DNA of 64,000 bases from Paenibacillus peoriae (lineage in GTDB: Bacteria; Bacillota; Bacilli; Paenibacillales; Paenibacillaceae): NCBI RefSeq assembly GCF_022531965.1, contig NZ_CP092831.1, positions 5,551,001-5,615,000 of the forward strand, written 5' to 3'. The notes beneath the pieces are model-generated. The model had not been told where the DNA came from. It worked only from the letters and a program-made list of their open reading frames with translations, and made no database searches. This document shows positions 27,191 through 33,124 of the stretch, piece after piece. Position 1 is the first letter of the stretch. Every line of letters begins with the position of its first letter. Position numbers and translations under genes: made by a program.

Positions 27191-27418
27191 TTAATCATTG
27201 TTATCTTTCTTCACTCTTACCGTTTAAGGAATTCAAATTGAGCTATTTCGGTTGTGCTATGATGAAGGAGTTAATAAATTGAGATTCATCTGCACGAATG
27301 TATTTTGGTAACTATATTTCACATGATCAGACCATAAGCTGAATATTTACTTCTTTGGGACCGCCACAATAATCGGCATGTAAATAAATTTAAAATTCAT
27401 CAGTAAATTATTATTTAT

Positions 27419-27445
27419 TGCAACTTTTTCCTGTCTTCATTCGTG
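27419..27445 (+). promoter_or_regulatory. Possible ECF-type autoregulatory promoter
   Basis: TGCAAC (27419-27424), 17 bases, CGTG (27442-27445) resembles the ECF promoter pattern TGAAAC-N16/17-CGTC, 22 bases before the sigma gene start. ECF operons commonly read themselves. Confidence 0.4.
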
Positions 27446-27467
27446 GTTGTAGTGAAAGGAGGAAAGA

Positions 27468-27974
27468 ATGAACCTAGAAACTCTTTACTCCAGCTACTTT
27501 AACGACTTGTATAGATACCTGCTTTCCCTCTCCTGTAATCATTTCGTTGCAGAGGAACTAGTCCAAGAAACTTTCTTTAGAGCCTTTTTACATCTTGAGG
27601 ATAATGAAATTGAAAATATTAAGGCTTGGTTGTTTAAAGTTGGATACCATGCATTTATTGATTTCACACGACGAAAAAACAAAAAAAATGCACTTATTGA
27701 AGAAATTAAGGGACTAGAATTACTGGATAACAATACTCCGGAAAATCAGTTCATAGAGCGTGATCAATTAAGCCAGTTAATACAATCAATTCATACTCTA
27801 CCCGAAAAAGAATCCCAAGCCATCCTTTTATGTGATTTACATCAATTCAAAATGCACGAAGCAGCTGAAGTGCTGGGGTTAAATCTTAACACTTTAAAAA
27901 GTCATATTTATCGTGGGAGGAAAAAGTTAAAAACGATTCTTGAAAAGAGGGGCATACTACATGAAGAAGGATAA
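27468..27974 (+). CDS. ECF sigma factor (SigM-like)
   Basis: A 168-residue ECF (sigma-70 group 4) factor. Region 2 contains LYRYLLSLSCNHFVAEELVQ and ETFFRAF with the DNA-melting helix; region 4 contains HQFKMHEAAEVLGLNLNTLK and SHIYRGRKKLK. AAAGGAGG precedes the ATG. The following genes encode a Sigma_reg-type anti-sigma and a small membrane protein, the same order as sigM-yhdL-yhdK in B. subtilis, which responds to cell-envelope stress. It is a separate sigma system from the SigO/RsoA pair 2 kb downstream. Confidence 0.9.
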   Translation: MNLETLYSSYFNDLYRYLLSLSCNHFVAEELVQETFFRAFLHLEDNEIENIKAWLFKVGYHAFIDFTRRKNKKNALIEEIKGLELLDNNTPENQFIERDQLSQLIQSIHTLPEKESQAILLCDLHQFKMHEAAEVLGLNLNTLKSHIYRGRKKLKTILEKRGILHEEG

Positions 27975-29037
27975 CGATAACGAACAATTTCTCGATAAAA
28001 AAAGTAATAATAGTAATTTAACATCTAAAGAAGATCAAGAGGCGACTAATAATGAATACAATGAGTTGTTTAAAAAAGCTAATTTAGATTTCGGGACCAC
28101 TTTACACTTTGAAGAAAAAGCTTCAAAAGGAATTATTAAATTAGCAAAATACCAAGCAAAGATAAGTACAATCCTCATTGTTCTAACCATTTTACTTTTA
28201 ATTGTACCTGTTCTAACACTTTGTTCCTATTTATATTACGGAACAGAGAACCGAGCTAACGACTTGTTAGACACCACTAGGAATTTAATCTACGTAACTG
28301 AACCTAATACAATGTTAGAAGAAGGGTTTGATGCTAGAATCGGTTTTTTTTCTATGGACGCGAATTTTAACACTTTAAAACGTGTTGGGAAGCAAAGTCT
28401 TAATTCTGAGGCAATCAAAGTGCATTACACAATGAAACAATTTTCTGCCGTGGAACGGCAATCTAACACAAGTATACCTGTATCTGAGTCAAATAAGAAT
28501 CATTTCATTTTCCCAAGTAACAACCTGAATCTTGATAAAAATAAGGAGTGGGAGGTTTTAAACGGTTTGCCTTCTGGGTCTGTCGCCGAATTGTACATTT
28601 CTTTCGATGATTTGTATTCTCCCCAAGAAGTGGAACATAAGCTCCCCAAAAGTATTGATACTCTGTGGCTTGCAGTAAACTCAGGAGTGGAGAACTCACA
28701 AAATAGTGAACAAATAATTCCTTTGGGGTACCCTACGCATTCTGATGCCAATTTATTTTCTCCGTTTTTCGAGGCTGAGGTTGCTAAACAAGGAATTGAA
28801 CCTATATTTCTTAAAATTGTTGAACAGTTGGCTCAGCGACAAAAGCTAATATCTACTTTTCCATACTACCAGAATACATCTTTCTCTAAACGTTTGGATT
28901 ATATAAAGAAAAATGGAATCCTCACCTATGGAGTCGTCGTTACTGGGCCATCTGAAGAACTAAAAAAACTTAAAAGTAATAAAATGGTGCGCACAATAAA
29001 AGTTGAGGAGGTAGAGTTATGGAATTGGCATTCTTAA
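27961..29037 (+). CDS. Membrane anti-sigma factor (YhdL-like, Sigma_reg_N/C)
   Basis: A 358-residue single-pass membrane protein. A polar cytoplasmic N-terminus (about 1-65) leads to LFKKANLDFGTTLHFEEKAS, typical of the sigma-regulator N domain, then one membrane segment (about 68-90, ILIVLTILLLIVPVLTLCSY) and a large outer domain with VAELYISFDDLYSPQEVEHK of the Sigma_reg_C family. The frame opens earlier, but GAGGGG eight bases before the ATG at 27961 sets the start, overlapping the sigma gene by 14 bases. It should hold the ECF sigma factor inactive at the membrane. Confidence 0.85.
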   Translation: MKKDNDNEQFLDKKSNNSNLTSKEDQEATNNEYNELFKKANLDFGTTLHFEEKASKGIIKLAKYQAKISTILIVLTILLLIVPVLTLCSYLYYGTENRANDLLDTTRNLIYVTEPNTMLEEGFDARIGFFSMDANFNTLKRVGKQSLNSEAIKVHYTMKQFSAVERQSNTSIPVSESNKNHFIFPSNNLNLDKNKEWEVLNGLPSGSVAELYISFDDLYSPQEVEHKLPKSIDTLWLAVNSGVENSQNSEQIIPLGYPTHSDANLFSPFFEAEVAKQGIEPIFLKIVEQLAQRQKLISTFPYYQNTSFSKRLDYIKKNGILTYGVVVTGPSEELKKLKSNKMVRTIKVEEVELWNWHS

Positions 29038-29324
29038 AAAATAAAAAGAGAACCCTTTTACACCCCATAATAGGAATGATATCTTTCTTGTGCGGTATTT
29101 TTTCATTAGTTGAATTGAATATTAACTATTTATTTCTCTCTTCTTTTTTTCTTCCTCAAGCACTATATAGCATACCAGTACTAGGAATTTTTTTGGGAAT
29201 GGTAGCACTATTTACAAGGCGATCTAAAATGTATGCATGGTGGGGGATTGGACTGAATATTTTTGTACTCCTCTTCTCTTTCGTGATATTAATACTCTCT
29301 TGGTCAATTAATCCTAAGCCATAA
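29019..29324 (+). CDS. Small YhdK-like membrane protein
   Basis: A 101-residue protein with three hydrophobic segments (LLHPIIGMISFLCGIFSLV, PQALYSIPVLGIFLGMVALF and FVLLFSFVILILSW). GAGGAGG precedes the ATG, and the gene overlaps the anti-sigma gene by 19 bases. In B. subtilis YhdK acts with YhdL to restrain SigM, and the position here suggests the same role. Confidence 0.7.
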   Translation: MELAFLKNKKRTLLHPIIGMISFLCGIFSLVELNINYLFLSSFFLPQALYSIPVLGIFLGMVALFTRRSKMYAWWGIGLNIFVLLFSFVILILSWSINPKP

Positions 29325-29391
29325 TACGAAAGATTTGATATATACATCGCACTATTTACTAACTTAATTCGCATTCAAACAAAACCAAATA

Positions 29392-29422
29392 ACCAGTCGC
29401 CGATAGATTCCAGGCGACTGGT
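29392..29422. terminator. Hairpin between convergent operons
   Basis: ACCAGTCGCC and its exact complement enclose an 11-base loop between the ECF operon and the sigO-rsoA operon. There is no real T-run, so it may be a weak bidirectional terminator. Confidence 0.5.
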
Positions 29423-29484
29423 CGCTTAAATTGCAATATGTTTTGATATCCCACTCAAGACATTCCCGGCTTACAGCACCAGAC

Positions 29485-29730
29485 TTAATTATCTGTCTCT
29501 TCATTTTTTTTATTTACAAATTCCCAAAAACCAGGCACTGATTTCAAGTCATATCTATAGATTGCCTCAATTAATTTTAAGCTTACTTCTTGTCTTAAGT
29601 CATTACGATCTTGAGGTTTTGTCTGTGTAAGAGATTTTTGAATTTTGGGATTGAATTTTTCAATAATAGTTGCTATTGCTCGTGCGTCTCTTTGTTGTGC
29701 TTTCTTAATTAGATTCATAAAAGAGTTCAC
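29485..29730 (-). CDS. rsoA: RsoA-like sigma co-factor (region 2 half of split sigma)
   Basis: An 81-residue helical protein resembling sigma-factor region 2 (LIKKAQQRDARAIATIIEKF, then DLRQEVSLKLIEAIYRYDL). In B. subtilis RsoA, about the same length, binds core RNA polymerase and partners SigO, which lacks this region. The frame opens at 29799 without an SD; GGGGAG seven bases before the in-frame GTG at 29730 supports the shorter form. It lies downstream of the sigO-like gene in the same operon, as in B. subtilis. Confidence 0.75.
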   Translation of the reverse strand: MNSFMNLIKKAQQRDARAIATIIEKFNPKIQKSLTQTKPQDRNDLRQEVSLKLIEAIYRYDLKSVPGFWEFVNKKNEETDN

Positions 29731-29861
29731 TGCTTCTCTCCCCTTCACATAACGAATTACTTGCTCTATTTTCCCGAGAGTATTGAGGATTGATGCCATT
29801 GATCATAACAGATTGGACTGTACTGTTCTTTTATATAATCCAGTACTATAATTAATCCACT

Positions 29862-30410
29862 TTACGCCAAAAAATCTCTAAGTTTTTTTAATGCCCTAGT
29901 TCTTGTTTTTGAAACGGCCTGCTGTGATACGTTATTATTTTTAGCAATTTCAGTATCCGAACAATTCATGACATATGAAGCACTCAAAATACTCTTTTCT
30001 TTTTCCGTTAATAAACTTATCGCTTTATGTAGCTTTGAACTCGTTACCACGTCTTCTATTTTAACTGTTCGCTTATCCTTCAAGAATTCATATTGTGTAC
30101 ATACATCCTTAAAAAGATTGTGTGAATCCTCTTCCGGTATTAACACGTTTCTTTTTCGGATTCTTCTTTGCTTCTTGTCAAAATCTATCGAAGCATAATG
30201 TATCAAAGATGATATATAGGTTGTAAAACGAAGTTCTAAAAAGAATTGTTTGAATTTTTCATCTAGTTCCTTATTATTAGCATCAGATGGAAACATAATA
30301 CTTTCTTTGAATAAAGCATAGTGCTCTGGGTCATTCAAAAACTCATTTATAATTTTTTTTCTTGAAAGAATGCTAACAATTTCAGTAAAATTTAGTATGT
30401 AAGAGTTCAT
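29862..30410 (-). CDS. sigO: SigO-like split sigma factor (YvrI family)
   Basis: A 182-residue protein. The N-terminal half (ILNFTEIVSILSRKKIINEF, LELRFTTYISSLIHYASIDF) matches the YvrI/SigO family. The C-terminal half is a clear sigma region 4: LTEKEKSILSASYVMNCSDT then EIAKNNNVSQQAVSKTRTRA. There is no region 2; this is supplied by the RsoA-like protein encoded next. AGGAGGG precedes the ATG, and promoter P3 lies 34 bases further up, suggesting autoregulation. B. subtilis SigO/RsoA drives oxdC and yvrJ under acid or envelope stress; here five island promoters look like targets and a yvrJ-type gene is among them. Confidence 0.82.
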   Translation of the reverse strand: MNSYILNFTEIVSILSRKKIINEFLNDPEHYALFKESIMFPSDANNKELDEKFKQFFLELRFTTYISSLIHYASIDFDKKQRRIRKRNVLIPEEDSHNLFKDVCTQYEFLKDKRTVKIEDVVTSSKLHKAISLLTEKEKSILSASYVMNCSDTEIAKNNNVSQQAVSKTRTRALKKLRDFLA

Positions 30411-30443
30411 AATTTCCCTCCTAAATAAACAGTATGTTTAATC

Positions 30444-30473
30444 AAAGTGATACAACTTGGCGAAACCACAACC
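30444..30473 (-). promoter_or_regulatory. Island promoter P3: GGTTGT-N18-CACTTT
   Basis: On the minus strand GGTTGT (30473-30468), 18 bases, CACTTT (30449-30444), then GATTAAACATA. It lies 34 bases before the sigO-like start, so the sigma factor probably reads its own gene. The sequence after CACTTT is nearly the same as in P4 (ATTAAACATA). Confidence 0.68.
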
Positions 30474-31268
30474 ATAAATGTCTAAAAAGATATTTTTTTA
30501 AAAAAATTGTTAAAAAACCTTGTGAAAGGCTTTAGTATCGAGATTATTTGTGAGAATTTGAATTCTAATCGTGCTATATTAATTAACTTGGACATTGTAT
30601 AATATTGGATTTTCTTATTTAAAACCTCTTATAACTAATCACTAAAAAATAATCTTGCCTGAATTAAAGAGTTATTGCTACGAAAACAAAACATTTACAT
30701 CGCGAAGTGATTACCGGAGTATTACGGCTCTGTATAAACTATTTCACTATGGGGAAGCTCAATGGAAAGTAGGAGAATTTTTTCGTATACTTTGTTGTGA
30801 TGCCTATTGTTACGATGATTGTTTATATTTATCAGCATGAGCCAGTATAGAGTGGGCAGTGTATCTCAGACCGAAACAACCGATTTTGAGGATCGACCAT
30901 GTCTCTAAACATGACTTGATTGACTTGAGTTGAAAATACGCCTTAATAAAACAAAAAAATCGTTACAAAACACCAACGACTGATTTTCGAAATTAATGTT
31001 ATGGTGAAGAAGACAGACTGGAAATGGTTCTGAAAAAAACCTTTTTCGCACACCCCCAATTAATAAAACGACGTAAAAAGTTTAGTTTTCTCTACATAAC
31101 TGGTAATATCGCAATTTAGGATTGAATGGGTATATATAAAAATTCATGATAAGAACACAGAAAAATAGAAATTTAAAAGCTTTGAATATTTATCACTTAA
31201 CTAAAAAACAAAACATTTGGTTCAGGTTTTGAATAAAATGTTTATGAGCGTTAGCTCTTTGAGAAATG
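30474..31268. other. AT-rich stretch without a supported gene
   Basis: About 800 bases. A 61-codon frame at 30655-30840 with six cysteines (FFRILCCDAYCYDDC near its end) has only a TTG start and no SD, and no island promoter precedes it. Two short A/T-flanked hairpins near 30520 and 31040 could be terminators. I see no other signal. Confidence 0.4.
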
Positions 31269-31302
31269 AAAAAAGCCGCTTCCTAAGAGGAAGCGGCTTT
31301 TC
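31269..31302. terminator. Strong bidirectional terminator
   Basis: AAAAGCCGCTTCC and GGAAGCGGCTTTT form a 13-base perfect stem with a short loop. T-runs follow on both strands. It isolates the small-protein gene at 31539 from the region upstream of sigO. Confidence 0.85.
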
Positions 31303-31538
31303 GCTATATGATTTAAGTTGAACTTACAAGTACTACTACTCAGTTAGATCATGCCCCTTTTCCTCCTTCCTAATACCGCTTAATTAAACCCTATAATTAG
31401 GGCAGGAGGCTCGGTGGTAATATTTTTAAAAGCAGCCGTCTCGCTTCCATAACACTATTATGCCCCATCCGTTTAATCTAAATTTTAAGAGTTCAACTCA
31501 TATAATTGTAATTCACGGTTTATCAAAGGAAAGGAGCA

Positions 31539-31766
31539 CTAATCCGTACAATGTTCAGGATTAAAGTTACAACCACAAATTGTGACACCTACTTTATCGT
31601 AGCACGCGGATTCAATTTTTTTAAGATGATAAGCATATTTCTCACATATCTCCTGGTAAAACAAAATATCACTAGGATTTTCAGTTTCCTCTATTTTTTT
31701 ACTTAGCTTTAATAGTTCAATTTTAAAATTATGATGTCTTGATCTCCAAGCGTGCAATTCTTCCAA
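31539..31766 (-). CDS. Small protein with cysteine-rich C-terminus
   Basis: A 75-residue protein of helical, charged character (FKIELLKLSKKIEETENPSD) ending in a cysteine cluster, SACYDKVGVTICGCNFNPEH then CTD; five Cys in total. GGAGG lies eight bases before the TTG at 31766, so I start there rather than at the TTG at 31781. Promoter P4 lies 32 bases upstream. The CxC-x-n-C pattern could bind metal or form disulphides. I recognise no family, and its place in the regulon is the only clue to function. Confidence 0.6.
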   Translation of the reverse strand: MEELHAWRSRHHNFKIELLKLSKKIEETENPSDILFYQEICEKYAYHLKKIESACYDKVGVTICGCNFNPEHCTD

Positions 31767-31798
31767 CAGGATCGCCTCCAAAATATTTTATGTTTAAT

Positions 31799-31828
31799 AA
31801 AGTGGGGCAGCGGACTGATAGAACAACC
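31799..31828 (-). promoter_or_regulatory. Island promoter P4: GGTTGT-N18-CACTTT
   Basis: On the minus strand GGTTGT (31828-31823), 18 bases, CACTTT (31804-31799), then ATTAAACATA. It drives the 75-residue protein gene. Its left hexamer is one arm of a palindrome whose other arm is the left hexamer of P5. Confidence 0.68.
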
Positions 31829-31856
31829 TAAAAAATAGAAACTATTTTTGGGTTGT
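31823..31856. repeat. Palindrome joining two divergent island promoters
   Basis: ACAACC-T-AAAAAATA and TATTTTT-G-GGTTGT form an inverted repeat of about 14 pairs around GAAAC. It resembles a terminator (TTTTT follows a few bases later), but both arms are the outer hexamers of P4 and P5. Its symmetry may thus reflect two back-to-back promoters. Confidence 0.6.
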
Positions 31857-31880
31857 ACTTTTTAAAACTACTATCACTTT
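31851..31880 (+). promoter_or_regulatory. Island promoter P5: GGTTGT-N18-CACTTT
   Basis: GGTTGT (31851-31856), 18 bases, CACTTT (31875-31880), then ACTTCTCAAACA. The tRNA-Cys begins 24 bases later, followed without a terminator by the glutaredoxin-like and yvrJ-like genes. All three are therefore probably in one transcript. Confidence 0.65.
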
Positions 31881-31904
31881 ACTTCTCAAACACCAATTAA
31901 GTTT

Positions 31905-31976
31905 GGGGGTATAGCCAAGAGGCTAAGGCAAAGGTCTGCAAAACCTTCATCCCCGGTTCAAATCCGGGTACCCCCT
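31905..31976 (+). tRNA. tRNA-Cys (anticodon GCA)
   Basis: A complete 72-nucleotide cloverleaf: acceptor GGGGGTA with TACCCCC, D arm with AGCCAAGAGGCTAAGG, anticodon stem AAGGT/ACCTT around CTGCAAA (anticodon GCA), variable TCATC and T arm CCCGG-TTCAAAT-CCGGG. The discriminator base is T and no CCA is encoded. It sits between promoter P5 and a glutaredoxin-like gene in an accessory island, an unusual place for a lone tRNA. Confidence 0.97.
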
Positions 31977-32007
31977 TGCTAATTTAATTCGATGGGAGAG
32001 AAAGGTA

Positions 32008-32241
32008 ATGTTAAATGAGGTACTTATCTACACAAAGTCAAATTGTAAATTTTGCCAAAAAATTAAGGAGTGGATGGGGGACAACAAGATCAATTTCACT
32101 GACATTGATATTACCAATATAAATGATCTCAAGTTACTTCGCGAAATTAAAGGCGTACCCTACACAATCATAAAGAGATCTGGCAAAGAAACAGTTATCT
32201 GCGGATTCAATCCAAACAAGCTTAGGGAGACGCTTCTATAA
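32008..32241 (+). CDS. Glutaredoxin-like thiol-redox protein
   Basis: A 77-residue thioredoxin-fold protein of NrdH/glutaredoxin size. It starts LNEVLIYTKSNCKFCQKIKE with the redox centre CKFC, and has the cis-proline motif GVPYTII and a C-terminal CGFNPNKLRE. GGGAGAGAAAGG precedes the ATG. It follows the tRNA-Cys by 31 bases and precedes yvrJ by 31 bases. It may reduce or exchange disulphides in the cysteine-rich products of the island; this is inference from context. Confidence 0.85.
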   Translation: MLNEVLIYTKSNCKFCQKIKEWMGDNKINFTDIDITNINDLKLLREIKGVPYTIIKRSGKETVICGFNPNKLRETLL

Positions 32242-32272
32242 TTTCAAAATCTCTTCTGAAGGGAAGATATCT

Positions 32273-32485
32273 ATGAGTGTAGAGGCAATGATTTCATTAA
32301 TTACAAATGTTGGATTTCCCGTTTCGCTATGTTTTATTCTTCTTTGGTACATTTTGAAGACTCTAGGAGAAAAATTAGATAAGTTAGACAACTCAATGAA
32401 TCAGCTTAATACTACGATTAAAAAGATTAGCCTGTTAAGAAACTCTAAAAATGAATTTGATTCAAAAAAAAATTCACTTATGTGA
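32273..32485 (+). CDS. yvrJ: YvrJ-family small membrane protein
   Basis: A 70-residue protein. It begins with a membrane segment preceded by the family hallmark NVGFPVSLCFILLWYILKTL, then an amphipathic tail LGEKLDKLDNSMNQLNTTIK. This pattern (GFP motif, one helix, LDKL repeat) is that of the YvrJ family. In B. subtilis yvrJ is a target of SigO/RsoA, so its presence on the same island as a SigO/RsoA pair supports the regulon reading. Molecular function is unknown. Confidence 0.75.
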   Translation: MSVEAMISLITNVGFPVSLCFILLWYILKTLGEKLDKLDNSMNQLNTTIKKISLLRNSKNEFDSKKNSLM

Positions 32486-32619
32486 TATCAGCATCCTAAT
32501 GGAAAATCATGCAGACACCTTCCAAGTAAGCTATTTCTGAGAGAAATGTCTGTCAATTATATTCAATTTCACATAATATATATTACTCGTTAGTGAACAC
32601 ACTCCTTCGGATAGGTTTG

Positions 32620-32818
32620 TGTAAAACGTGGAAACTTCACTCGTCTCAAAGACATCTAGATCAGTTTGTATGAGCAACTGAATGATACCATGTATGAGCA
32701 GGTGCTGGAGCGGCTGGAGCATCAGGCAGAGCATGCCAAAGAATGGCGGGATCGGATCAATACGTATTTCTACCGTAAAAGCGGCATTGCCGACCAGAAG
32801 GATCGCTCTATTTATTAA
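32620..32818 (+). pseudogene. 3' fragment of a second GH67 alpha-glucuronidase copy
   Basis: The last 47 codons, from [20 protein letters not shown] to the stop, are nearly identical to aguA. Upstream the frame still aligns weakly (RLKDI-stop-ISLYEQ against [12 protein letters not shown]) but carries a TAG where aguA has Trp. This is therefore the tail of a diverged or dead second copy whose very end matches the intact gene, not a clean duplication. Confidence 0.75.
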
Positions 32819-32833
32819 GCAGGCTGTCTCGGC
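32678..32833 (+). repeat. Right copy of the 156-bp direct repeat
   Basis: It matches 22830-22985 at 154 of 156 positions in the same orientation. It forms the right edge of the accessory island, about 290 bases before the amylase gene. Confidence 0.93.
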
Positions 32834-33041
32834 AATACTTTCCATACAGACTGGAACAAGACTTTTATACGCTTAGGTTCATTTTCTCCTATACTGGCTT
32901 GGCTATCCGCACATCACTAAAGGGCATGCGTCTCCTCAGACCTATGCCTTATTTTTTTGCCTGTAGACTTTTAGGCACACGGTTGCTTACGTAAAATGTC
33001 ATATTTGTCCACCTTGAGTGCGCAATAAATTCTTCTTTTTA

Positions 33042-33055
33042 TGCAACCGCTTGCT
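33042..33055 (+). promoter_or_regulatory. cre site 1 of the amylase gene
   Basis: TGCAACCGCTTGCT fits the CcpA consensus TGNAANCGNWNNCW. It lies about 70 bases before the TTG start, so carbon catabolite repression of the amylase is likely. Confidence 0.6.
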
Positions 33056-33066
33056 TTATACTATTT

Positions 33067-33082
33067 TTGTAGACGTTTACAA
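33067..33082 (+). promoter_or_regulatory. cre-like palindrome 2 of the amylase gene
   Basis: TTGTAGACGTTTACAA is a palindrome with one mismatched pair, one base off the cre pattern (TGTAAACG to TGTAGACG). Its centre lies about 26 bases after that of cre 1. Two cre-like sites in tandem suggest tight glucose repression. Confidence 0.5.
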
Positions 33083-33124
33083 AATGTTGTCGAATTAGAC
33101 TATGCTTTGGGGAGGATGATCGGT

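Noticed and set aside
30655..30840. 61-codon cysteine-rich plus-strand frame
   Set aside because: Tempting because the island is rich in cysteine peptides, but it has only a TTG start, no SD and no copy of the island promoter upstream.
22830..32833. Island as a phage or classical integrative element
   Set aside because: No integrase, recombinase, relaxase, capsid or replication gene is visible, and the flanking repeat is a piece of a neighbouring gene, not a tRNA-type attachment site.
33041..33124. In-frame N-terminal extension of the amylase from an ATG at 33041
   Set aside because: It starts inside the cre site, has no SD, and the TTG at 33125 gives the known mature precursor and a proper signal peptide.
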